From assembly GCF_042453785.1 (NCBI RefSeq), contig NC_091671.1, forward strand, positions 38,145,001 to 38,209,000: a DNA stretch of 64,000 bases. The letters are read 5' to 3'. The translations under genes and the position numbers were made by a program. The notes under the pieces were generated by a model. It was not told the DNA's origin. It was given only the letters and a program-made list of their open reading frames with translations, and ran no database searches. Shown piece after piece: positions 1 through 10,578 of the stretch; the stretch's first letter is position 1, and the number at the start of each line of letters is the position of its first letter. Origin of the DNA: Malus domestica (taxonomy: Eukaryota > Streptophyta > Magnoliopsida > Rosales > Rosaceae).

Positions 1-370
1 GTCTTGAATGTTTTTTGTTAAGATCAATGATCCATCATATCCGGAATTCATCTGGTCTACCTTCGGAGATAGAAAATCCAACTGTCATCCATGAAGATAA
101 TGCAGCCTGTATTGCCCAAATGAAGGAATGATTCATTAAGGGTGATAAAACTAAACACATATCTCCAAAGTTTTTCAGTGCACATGAATTTTAGAAGGCT
201 AAAGTTATTGAAGTCAGACAAATCCGTTCCAATGAAAATCTGGCAGACCTGATCACCAAGTCTCTACCAAAGTGCATGTTTAAGAAGTTAGTGCAAAGTA
301 TCGGATTACGTCGGCTTACCAATCAGATAAATTTGAAGAATGCGAAATCAGGAAGAGATAAATATCAGGG
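1..370 (+). pseudogene. Ty1-copia pol 3' end (RNase H), degenerate and truncated by window edge
   Basis: This is the carboxy-terminal part of a copia polyprotein RNase H domain, which in life degrades the RNA strand during reverse transcription. The frame shows the HEDNAACIAQM block with the conserved Asp, then KTKHISPKFF, then the typical NLADLITKSLP and LVQSIGLRRL blocks. Two in-frame stops (about 129 and 192) show it is dead. The frame runs straight into the LTR and ends at 467. The 5' part lies outside the window. The family assignment rests on motif order, which is characteristic of plant copia elements. Confidence 0.85.
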
Positions 371-1051
371 GAGTATTCATGATACATGTTTGTTGTACTC
401 TTTTTCCTTCGACTATGTTTTTTTCCCACTAAGTTTTTCATATCAATGTTTTAATGAGGCAGCATAAGCCTACTTGACTCTATTATCAACAATCTAGGTA
501 AAATTGTACTCTTTTTCTATCGCTTTGGTTTTTTCCCACTGGATTTTTCCGAGTAAAGTTTTAACGAGGTTGTTTGTACCATACATGACCAATCCCGAAA
601 CTACTGAGCACCGGTCAACTTTATACCGTCAAGGATCCAGAAAAGTTTCCCTCCAACCAGGAGGCCAATCACAGCGCGACACGTGTCGACATCAGAAGCC
701 AATCACAACACGACACGTGTCAATGTCAAAATGAAACTAGAAACCCTCTTCTATAAATAGAGATCATTCTCTCACAATATTTCCTAATGTCATTTGTACT
801 AAATCATTCACTAGTACTCACAATATGTGAGCTTGAACCTATGTACTTGTGTAAACCTTTCACAATTAATGAGAACTTCTCTACTCCGTGGACGTAGCCA
901 ATCTGGGTGAACCATGTACATCTTGTGTTTGCTTCTATGTCTCTATCCATTTACATACTTATTCACACTAATGACCGAAGCAATTTAGCGAATGTCACAA
1001 ACTTAACACTCTCTGTTGTACCAAAGTCCTCGCTGATTTTGTGCATCAACA
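371..1051 (+). mobile_element. 3' LTR of the copia element
   Basis: The sequence follows a purine-rich tract (ATCAGGGGAG) just after the RNase H frame. It contains a TATAAATAGAG box at about 752-763 and the conserved R/U5 phrase ending in TGTGCATCAACA at 1051. The 5' boundary is approximate because the upstream LTR is not in the window. The last ~290 bp (from GAGATCATTCTC to the CA end) recur at 7043-7345 (reverse complement) and 47355-47604 (direct) as the end of the family X repeat. Confidence 0.75.
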
Positions 1052-2790
1052 GAGGTAACTGATGTTAATATGTGGGCAACAAAGAGGAAGTGTTGTAGAG
1101 ATAATGGGTGAATGAATGCCCACTCAAAGAAATGAGACTTGGGGAATAATGTCTGTTTGAAACTTTCAAAATATAATCATTCCTCATTTGTAAGGTTTCA
1201 CGGAAGTGACTCTATAAATAGAGCACTCCTTGTGCTATTGAGACACACTGCGAAAGAAAACAAGAGAAATAATATCAATATCCTTCCCTCTCTTTATCTG
1301 TCATCCTTTTTGTGTTATAACTACTAAGGTTATAGTGTGATATATTTTGCACTTGCTTCGCTCTTGTCATTAGAAATGTTATCTCTCTAACTTTTGTCTA
1401 TTTATAAAAAGCTCTACTTTTTTGAAATAATATTTAAAGATAGACATTTAGTAACTTATTATCCATATTAACCGATGTAAGCTTCATTTAATTCGATGCC
1501 ATGTGCATTTAATTCGACGTCAGTGAAATCTCTGTCGGTGTAATTGACGTCAACTTATTATCCATATTTAAACCCCGTTCTTCCCTATTTCATTCGTGCT
1601 TTCATTTCCCTCTTTCTCTTTTAATTCATTCTTCCATGAGCGTCCCTTTCTTCCCACATTTCAGTCTTTCTCCTTCTCCTTCTAGTAATTTTTGCTATGG
1701 ATCAACATATCGAAGATCAACATTCTGAGGAACTCCAATTCGAAGAGGAAAAGTTCGAAGCTGGTTCATTTTTAAATTATTATTATTATTACTAGCAACC
1801 AGCACACACGCTATACGTGCGCAACTCAATTTTCTTTTAATTGTGGTATGAGTTATAATCAATGTGCAATGTATACATCATTCTGAAGAAAAAAAATCTT
1901 TTCACTGTGATATGAGTTACATGAACTTATGAAAACAATTACTAACATTAGTGAAATAAAACCAAACTTATGAGTAAGGCAATACTTTCAGAATTTTATA
2001 ATAATTTGTAAAGATATTGTTACCTGAAATATTAAAATCATCACTAACTTCAGTACATCTCCCAAAAGTTGTATAATGTGGAACTCTACTTGGATGAAAC
2101 TAAGCCCTGTAACAAAGTAAAAACAATCAAATGCAATAAAATAAGCAATTGAGGGCTGATAAACCATAATTAACATATGTATTTCAATGACACATCGAAC
2201 GTATTGCAAGGGATTTTAAATGGTCAAAAATTTCTTCCTCCAACCTCACATAAGATGCATAAACTAAATAATGAGGCTTATACCTTCAGAACATTGGATG
2301 CCCATTCATGGTGGGAGGGCTTCCAGTCTAGGATTCATGGGTCAAAGAGGCAGGGGGTGGCGAAATAAGGGTCATAGGGGAAAACGCAGAGGATGTGGGA
2401 GAAGTTGTTGGGTGGTGGGTCTGGTGGAAGGCGGTTAGAGTTGGAGGAGAGGAAGAGCCTACATAATCTGCAGGTGGGTTAGAGGTAGGCGGGGTGGGAG
2501 AAGGAGATAAGGAGATGGGGTGCTTAGAGCTGTTGAAGAGGATTTTGGCGAGAAAGATGCAGAATGATAGAGAATGTGAGAGTGAGAAGTTTTTTATTTT
2601 TTTTATTTTTTTTATTTTTTAATTAGAGATATATTATTCATGTTCTGTTTTAATTAGAGGGTTAAACTGGTAATTTCATAGGATTTTGATTAACATTGAG
2701 TGTTTTATTAATTAGTAGAGATTATTATTATTATTATTATTATTATCTTCAGTTTGTGTTTTGTATTTTAACTAATATTATGTTTAAATT
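1052..2790. other. Intergenic, AT-rich; possible LTR fragment and low-complexity runs
   Basis: No gene is supported. A second TATAAATAGAG box at about 1212 followed by a leader-like sequence suggests a fragment of another LTR, but no TG/CA ends or target duplication were found. An ATT-trinucleotide run is present at 2720-2747 and T-rich runs at 2590-2620. G-rich sequence at 2310-2540 encodes nothing recognisable. Confidence 0.4.
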
Positions 2791-4547
2791 GAAAATTGAT
2801 TTTTGTTTCTTGGTTTTTAATTGTTTGTGCTGTATTAATAAGGAACATCAAAACTCACGGATCCGCAATTCCCAAATGGACAGAACAACCTTGTTCATTT
2901 GATTCGTCTGAAAAATGCATTAGTGAAAATTCTAGTGCTTTTTCAAAACATGTAGCGTCAGAGGTTAGAGATCACAGAAATCTTCCATTGACAAGAGATC
3001 GACGCTTGATCAAGGAACAAAAGAAGGAAGTATTCTGGAATAGAATAAAGGTGTGTGTGTGAGTATATATATATATATTTTTTTACTTAAAAATACTAGA
3101 ATAAGTCAATGACTAATAAAAATTAATTAGCTTGAATTTTTTTTTTATGAATGTAGGGAAGTGTTATTTTTCAAGAAGATATAGTGAAAATGCCTTTGAT
3201 CTGCCACATGACGTTTTAGATTGCAGAGCATGCGCATAAAGAGCATAGAAATAAATCAAAAAATAAATAATATTATACTAATAGAGCAGTTGGGGAGCAC
3301 TACAACCCTCCTACTTATGTGGATTATGCACAGTGGGCAGAGTTAGTGGCATACTGGGATAAAGAAAAAACAAAGGTAAACCTTTTATGATTTATTTTGT
3401 AATACCTTAAAATTTGTCTAATAAATTCTCTTATTTTTTAGGAGATTGCCGAAAAAAATAAGCACAATCGAGAGTTGAAAACAATGAACCATACAACCGG
3501 TTCAAAATCGTTTGCAAGAGTGTGGGAAGAATATGTATGGGTTGTACATTTTTAATAAATGTAGTTCATTTTGATTGTTTGTTAAATTCAAGTTTTGTAT
3601 GTCCCTCATAACAATTAGAGTGCAAAAATAAATTAATTTAACATAATATATTCTTATATTACTAAATATTATCAGTTTATGTTATATTTAATATTAATAT
3701 TGTTAATTTAACATAAATGCTTATAAATATTATTTATTTTCATTTTCTCATAACAATTCAAGTGACAAAATCAATTAATTTGACTAAATATTTATTAATT
3801 TAACATAAATACTACAAATTTATCTAATTACTTAAATTAAATTTTTTAAATATATAAACTTGTGTATTAAACAATTTTAAATTTAAGAAATTTAGTGATA
3901 GAAACTGGAATTATGGAAGAATTCCGTCGTCGATCAATTCTTTATGTATTCAACTAGCTCAAATAAAATCCCTACAAAATTAAATTGTAAACAAAAAATA
4001 AACATAAGAGGAGAAAATAAAAATAATAGAAGCAAGAAAAACTTATTGTGAAGAAGAAGGAATAAATGAAGATGAAAAAGAACAAATAAGAAAGACGCGA
4101 GAGAGGAAGAAGAAGACACGGGGCAGGGTATATAAAAAACACCAACATGTCAGCTACAACTGCCAAGAAATTTGAAAATATCTAAAAATAAAAATATATT
4201 GTCGGGTAGAAGCGCAAGAAATGATTCTTTAACCGACATTAACTTTATGTCAGTTGAAAGCGACACTATTCTCTTTTTATACGACACCATCATTTAAAAA
4301 AATTAAAAACTATGTCAGTTATAAGCGACATTAACAGTTTATATCGGTTATAAGTGACATAGACAGTCTATGTCGGTTAAAAATTGAAAACTATGTCGGT
4401 TTAATCCAACATTAACAGTCTATGTTGGTTATAACAGACCGTACTTCCGACACCATGTAAAGAGACTGTCGAAAATATCTTATCTACTATTATATTATAT
4501 AAAACCGACACCAGTCTTCGACACAATAAGCCACTTTTGTAGTAGTG
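2790..4547 (+). mobile_element. CACTA element remnant with right terminal repeat
   Basis: The right end reads CCACTTTTGTAGTAGTG at 4531-4547, the inverse of a CACTACTACAAAAGTGG terminal repeat, the hallmark of CACTA elements. Positions 4200-4510 hold several inverted and direct copies of a TATGTCGGTTATAAGCGACA-like motif, the subterminal repeats expected for transposase binding. The left end was not found, so the left coordinate is the start of visible transposase homology and only approximate. Confidence 0.75.
2840..3540 (+). pseudogene. CACTA (En/Spm) transposase fragment, Transposase_24-like
   Basis: Three short coding blocks (about 2841-3055, 3158-3375, 3443-3534) are separated by AT-rich intron-like stretches. 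The blocks contain RDRRLIKEQKKEVFWNRIK, YNPPTYVDYAQWAELVAYWD and TGSKSFARVWEE. These resemble the conserved region of the plant Ptta/En/Spm transposase family (Pfam Transposase_24), where an NRAxH...GRKSFA motif is usual. In-frame stops inside the second block show decay. The CACTA end at 4547 supports the assignment. The amino-terminal half and the left transposon end are missing. Confidence 0.65.
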
Positions 4548-5560
4548 TATACTGTCTTTTTTTTTTTCATTCTTCAATTGATACGAAGAATATTTATCCT
4601 ATTTTGTGCGACTTCTCATGCATATTTATGTGCACACTTTAAGACGATAATTGTTTAGATATTAAATTTTTTGACCTCTTGATTATCCTAGAGTACATTA
4701 TATTTTTGAAACTCATGATCGAAAAGTTGCAAAGGCTATTAGGGGATTTGCCAACAAAGAGAGTCTAGGGGTTTTGCTCTACATCAAAAGTAATCTTGGT
4801 GGTGGAAGGAGGATGAAAGTTGTGCAAGGGGTGGCGAGAAAGCACTTTAATACCTATGTACAAGAATAAGAGCAATATACAAAATTGTAACTTTTACTTG
4901 TAAACACAGAGAGAACCAGCAAACTTGTAGCTTTTGTAAATGGTGTTAGAAATGTAAAACGGCAAAGTTATAAATAAATGTATTACTTTTACTTGTTTAC
5001 AGTAGTGATTGGATTGCCTACCTATGGAGGAGCTGAATTTGTTGATCTTATGGTTTAAGATTAATTTTATACTTTACTAGAAAAGAATGAACCTGACAAT
5101 ATATCGTCTACGATCACGTGTGTAGTCACACTAAAATACGGTTGTATTAAGTACGAACTAATACTATACATATTTGGTCATAGTTCCTTGCCACCTAACT
5201 GCAGCTCTTAAGCATGACGAACCACAGAAATTTAGTAATCACAAATTTGACATGTCCAACTATAACAAGTTCTGCAGATTAAGCCAAACATTGCTAAGGT
5301 TGGAAGGGAGAAAATAAATAAATATACGATGAAATAAACAAAAGACCTCAAAGATCTGAAGGGCAGCAAGAAACACCATGGATTGGATGGTTGGGTGGCG
5401 ATACAAGCTAGGAAAAATGAAAGGGAAGGAAAGACAGTGACAAGATCTTAGGACACTAAAGTGGATGAAATATTAATGGAAAACCTGTGGGATGTTTTTT
5501 TTTCTACCCAAAAGTGAAAAACTTCACATCAATATCAACAAGTCAATTTGTATTTTATTT
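4548..5560. other. Intergenic, no gene seen
   Basis: AT-rich sequence with no coding stretch, RNA gene or repeat that I can recognise. Confidence 0.4.
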
Positions 5561-5999
5561 TTGTATGATATTTTTTTAGATTTTTATTACAAATGATTCC
5601 TGAAATTGATTTATCTCATCAAAATGGTTTTTAAAAATAAAAATCAATCAATGTAGCCCCTGAAAAATTATTTTATGTGTTGATGTGGTCCATAAGCGAA
5701 TCCCACAAATCTAATTAAATATTACCATGTAAATTTAAAATATTTTAAAAAAAAAATTATACAATTAAAACTTAAAAACTTTGTTTTTTACTTTTTTCAA
5801 TTCTTCTCCAAAACCTAGATTTGACCTCCAATTTTCCGGCTGCCATCTTCCCAGAACCACCACCCCGTCTTCTTCCCCATTACGGGTATTGAAAAGACTT
5901 TCAATCTTGATTTTGTTGCTCTAGCAAACCCCCATCAAAACAGAAGTTTCCCAAAATCTCTATCTCACCAAGGTTTTCAAACCTAATAATAAATAATCA

Positions 6000-6137
6000 A
6001 AGGAAAACTAATGAAAATGATTTGAAAACTTTGAATTTTAACCATAAGGAAAAAATAAAGGGTAAAGTGATTTTTAGTGTAAAAATATAGTTTTTCGTTA
6101 AAATGAACAGTATCGAGAGCTTTTCATTAAAGTTCCC
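6000..6137 (+). repeat. MITE, copy 1 of a three-copy family
   Basis: About 140-155 bp starting AGGAAAACTAATGAAAA and ending CATTAAAGTTCCC. The same sequence recurs at 54403-54555 and 57783-57936, all in the same orientation. The ends form an imperfect inverted repeat (GGAAAACTAATGAAAAG against GGGAACTTTAACGAAAAG). Confidence 0.7.
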
Positions 6138-6284
6138 AGTAATCAAAGGTTTTTCTGTCCTGCAGACTGAGATTTTGTTTTCTGGGTTCAATTTGCAAGC
6201 AAGATTTCTTACTCTTTCCCCAGAAAAAAAAATTATATATATATACTAAGAACCCAACTGCAATTCAGAGTTGATAAATCTGGA

Positions 6285-6297
6285 TTCAATATGTTTA
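6285..6297. repeat. Target-site duplication, left copy (13 bp)
   Basis: TTCAATATGTTTA immediately precedes the CAA-repeat tail of the LINE and recurs exactly at 13854-13866, immediately outside the LINE 5' end. Confidence 0.85.
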
Positions 6298-7042
6298 CAA
6301 CAACAACAAAGCCTTTTCCCACTAAGTGGGGTCGGCTATATGAATCCTAGAACACCATTGCGCTCGGTTTTGTGTCATGTCCTCCGTTAGATCCAGTACT
6401 CTATGTCTTTTCTTAGGATCTCTTCCAAAGTTTTCCTAGGTCTTCCTTTACCCCTTTGGCCCTGAACCTCTATCCCGTAGTCACATCTTCGAACCGGAGC
6501 GTCAGTAGGCCTTCTTTGCACATGTCCAAACCCATTTTGTGTACGTGTTGATGCTTCACCGCCCAACATTCTGTGCCATACAACATCGTCGGCCTTATTG
6601 CCGTCCTATAAAATTTTCCCTTGAGCTTCAGTGGCCTACGACGGTCACACAACACGCCGGATGCACTCTTCCACTTCATCCATCCAGCTTGTATTCTATG
6701 GTTGAGATCTCCATCTAATTCTCCGTTCTTTTGCAAGATAGATCCTAGGTAGCGAAAACGGTCGCTCTTTGGTATTTCCTGATCTCCGATCCTCACCCCT
6801 AACTCATTTTAGCCTCCATTTGCACTGAACTTGCACTCCATATATTCTGTCTTTGATCGGCTTAGGCGAAGACCTTTAGGTTCCAACACTTCTCTCCAAA
6901 TGTTAAGCTTCGCATTTACCCCTCCTGAGTTTCATCTATCAACACTATATCGTTTGCGAAAAGCATACACCAAGGAATATCATCTTGAATATGTCCTGTT
7001 AACTCATCCATTACCAACGCAAAAAGGTAAAGACTTAAGGAT
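6298..7042 (-). mobile_element. RTE-type LINE, 3' part (copy A)
   Basis: Reverse-strand copy of the last ~750 bp of the LINE also seen at 10579-13853. It ends in a (TTG)n tail (CAACAACAACAA on the plus strand), typical of RTE-clade LINEs. The reading frame shows [18 protein letters not shown] and GRPRKTLEEILRKD. Relative to copy B it lacks about 130 bp (B positions ~10790-10921). Its upstream end at 7042 abuts the CA end of family X. Confidence 0.8.
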
Positions 7043-10000
7043 TGTTGATGCACAAAATCAGTGAGGACTTTGGTACAACAGAAAGTATTAAGTTTGTGGT
7101 CTTCGCTACATTGCTCCGGTCATTAGTGTGGATAAGTATGTAAATGGATAGAGACAGGAAAACAAACACAAGATGTACGTGGTTCACCCAGATTGGCTAC
7201 GTCTACGGAGTAAAGGAGTTCTCATTAATTGTGAAGGGTTTACACAAGTACATAGGTTCAAGCTCTCATTTAGTGAGTACAAGTGAATGATTTAGTACAA
7301 ATGACATTATGAAATGTTGTGGGAGAATGATCTCGTAATCATGAAACTTCTAAGTACCGAAGTGTGGTATCGTCTTCACTTGCCTTATCTGTCTCATAGG
7401 TAGATGTGGCATCTTCTCTGGAAGTACTCTTCCTCCATCCATGGGTGGTATCTTTAACTGATGGAGATGCACAAGGTAATGTATCAATTTCACTTGAAGC
7501 TTACTTGTAGTTTCAGGCTTGGTCAAGCGCGATACAAGCCATGTAGTAGGAGTCCCCCAAGTCGCCGAGCTAGGGGATATGCTGAAAGAGGTGACAGACA
7601 AGGTAAGCAATCAGAGCTCCAAGCAATCAGTCCCAGATCAGAAGTTTGATTTCGAGTTCCGGCTTATTGTTCTCATTCTCCCTATCTTGCAGGCAGCATA
7701 AAGGATAAAGAGAAGAAAAATGAGAATAGATGATATGAGATACTTTTGCTTTTGAAGAAGTAACTTTCCACAAGCTTATTCTTGAACTGGGCTGGAGGGT
7801 TTTCTGGTTTCCTCTAGAGTATAAGGCCGACTGAAGAATTTGACGGTCAAAACAAGTCCATCAAATCTAGAGTACGTTCGACCCTGCTGATATGTGATAC
7901 TTTTGTTGTTGACAAAGTAGTGGATGTATCGGCACGTGTTCTGTTACGCTTGTCTCCACATGCTTCCTTGTATCCTTCTCACTTTCCCTATCTGTTCCTC
8001 AAGCAGATGTGGTATCTTCTCTGGAAGCATAAGATGTTGAAGATGAGTACTCGAGAGCAATGCCAGGTAAGTAATCAGGTAAGGGGTTCCAGACAGTCAG
8101 TTCCTGACAGGAAGCTTGATTCCAAGTGCTGACTAATTGCTTTCTTTCTCCTTGTCTTGCAGGTAAGAACAAGGTCAAAGGAAAAGACAGGGAAAAAGCA
8201 TAATATGGGATACTCTTGCTTTTAACTTTGATGATATGAGATATTCTTGCTCTGGTGTAGCTTGTTTACAGAGGTATTATCGGGGGGAAGAAAGCTGAGT
8301 ATTTCGAGAGACTTCATTGGGAGTGCCTTCTCAGAAATGAGGAAGGGTTGAGCATTTTTGCAGGTCTGCCTGTCTGTTGAGGATGAAAGTCGGCATATAT
8401 AGGAGTCTCCCTAAAAACAAGTAGTAATGTTATTCCTTTACCCTGCTTGGTCATAGCACGGTAATGGGAGCTGCCAGCTTCACGTGTGTCAGAGTGCTTT
8501 GAAAAAGTGGTATGTGGTATCTGGAAAACTGATGTTGCGTGTGAAAATTACAGACAAGCTTTATCCAAGGAGATCTGACTCTCGAAGTTGAGAAAGCGGT
8601 GCCTATTCGATTTTCGAACAAGCAATCTTATCGGGGATCTGGCTCTCGAGATTCGGAGAACGGTGCCTCTTCGATTTTTGAGAAAGCAATCCTGCTGGGA
8701 GTCTGGCTCTCAAGATTCGAAGAGCGGTGTCTCTTCGATTTTTGAGAAAGTAATCATGTTGGGAGTCTGGATCTCGAGATTCGGAGGGCGGTGCCTTTTC
8801 GATTTTGGAGCAAGCAATCTTGTTGGGAGTGTTTTCTCGAATGTGAGTAAAGATTGGGCATGTTTGCTAGTCTACCTTGCCACGGAGCACAAAGGTTGAC
8901 ACACAGAGACTTTCCAATTATCCAGCAGTGGTGCTGTTCCTTTACTCTTGTGGGTAATAATATGGTAGCTAGACCTTCAAAATTTATGTGTCTAAACTTT
9001 GTTAGTGCTGTTTATTTGCTATTCTTTTACCCTTCTTGGTCATAGCGATGTAGTGGGAGCTGCAAGCTTCACGTGTCTAAACTTTGTCAGAGATTTTTGG
9101 CAAAGTTATCTGTGGTACCCATGAGCTGATGGTGCGTGTGGAAAGTGGAAGATTGAACAGTAAGATTCTCGTGCTTTCTACTTCACCAGAAATCTTCAAC
9201 AGAATGCCCGTAATTTCAACAAAACTGAGTGTGCATGTGACAGGTGCTGACAAGGCTGAAAAAGCAGGTGCCTCTTCGATTTCTGAGATCGGCCCTCGTG
9301 GTCTCTGATCAGCCCAGCTTTTGAGAAAGCAAACGTCTCTTCGATTTCTGAGATCGGCTCTTCGATTTCTGAGATCGGCCTTCATGGTCTTTGAGCAGCC
9401 CAGCTTTTGAGAAAGCAAACACCTTTTCGATTTCTGAGATCGGCCCTCGTGGTCTCTTAGCAGCCCAGCTTTTGAGAAAGCAAATGCCTCTTCGATTTCT
9501 GAAGCTCCGTCGAGTGCAGCTTTTTATAGAGGCTGGCATTAAGTTCAAAAGCACACTTGAATCTCTACCAGTAGAAGCTCCATTCTTGCACTTCTAAGAT
9601 CTTGATTTGTCTGACCTCTTCTCTCTTCAACACCTTTGAAAATGTCTGGCCCATCCGACCGTCGTTTTGACTTGAACCTTGTGGAAGAGGCAACCACGCC
9701 TTCTCCAGACAACATATGGCGCCCATCCTTCTTATCCCCTACTAGTCCTCTTACCGTTGAGGATTTCGTGATGAAGAATGATATGACTGTTGCAGTGGTG
9801 GCTAGGAACCTTCTCACTCCCAAAGATAATAGACTACTTTCCAAACGGTCTGATGAGTTGGCTGTTAAGGATTCTCTGGATCTGAGTGTTCAGTGTGCCG
9901 GTTCTGTGTCTAATATGGCCCAACGCCTATTTGCTCGAACCCGCCAAGTTGAATCATTGGCGACTGAAGTGATGAGTCTCAAACAGGATATTAGAGGGCT

Positions 10001-10577
10001 CAAGCATGAGAATAAATAGTTGCACCGGCTCGCACATGACTATGCTACAAACATGAAAAGGAAGCTTGACTAGATGAAGGAATTTGATGGTCAGGTTTTA
10101 CTTAATCATCAGCGGTTTGTGGGTTTGTTCCAAAGGCATTTATTTCCTTCGTCTTCTGGGGCTGTACCGCGTAATGAAGCTCCAAATGATCAACCTCTGA
10201 TGCCTCATCCTTCTAGGGTTCTGTCCAGTACTGAGGCTCCGAATGCTCCCCCTCCGGTGCCTTCTCTTTCTGGGGCTCTACCGACCGCTGAGACTTCTCC
10301 TAAGCAACCTTTGTGAAGGCTCCCTCTTGTTTGTTTATTTGACTCATGTATATGTACATATTTGTAACTTATCGGAGATATCAATAAATAAGTTTTGCTT
10401 CATTTCAACGTATTGTGTTAAATACATCAAAGCCTTCTTCACTAAATTCTTTGATTTTTTTTCTTTTGTTCAAGCTTGTATGTTGAAGCTTTGTGAGTGG
10501 AGCATGTAGGTTGAGGTAGTGTTCCCTTAATTTCCCGAGTGAGGAAAACTTCTCGGTTGGAGACTTGAAAAATCCAA
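7043..10577. mobile_element. Family X repeat, copy 1 (chimeric LTR-type element)
   Basis: The first ~300 bp are the reverse complement of the copia LTR R/U5 region at 760-1051, beginning with the terminal TGTTGATGCAC. Then follow unique sequence to ~8560, an array of ~65-bp units containing GCTCTCGAGATTCGGAG and CTTCGATTTTTGAGAAAG (8590-8830), a second array with TTCTGAGATCGGCC and CAGCCCAGCTTTTGAGAAAG (9270-9500), and a gag-like ORF. Positions 7043 to ~9190 match 47604 to 44541 in inverted orientation. The LTR end points to minus orientation while the ORF is on the plus strand, so the element's polarity is unresolved. Confidence 0.6.
9642..10316 (+). pseudogene. Gag-like ORF of family X with two in-frame stops
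   Basis: The frame starts at 9642 (a second Met lies six bases upstream) and would encode about 224 aa, but TAG stops occur at 10017-10019 and 10071-10073. The protein starts MSGPSDRRFDLNLVEE, has a coiled-coil-like stretch around VESLATEVMSLKQDIRGLK, and ends in three Ser/Pro-rich repeats of about 20 residues (SSSGAVPRNEAPNDQPL and variants). I recall it as an abundant repeat-encoded protein in apple and pear annotations. The gag assignment is inference from length and coiled coil; no zinc knuckle is visible. Both stops would be explained by CAG to TAG. Confidence 0.5.
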
Positions 10578-10578
10578 G

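Noticed and set aside
1790..2730. Possible Helitron or MITE bounded by ATT-rich runs and an ACTAGCAACCAGCACACACG phrase
   Set aside because: No hairpin plus CTRR terminus, no TC start and no convincing inverted ends could be placed.
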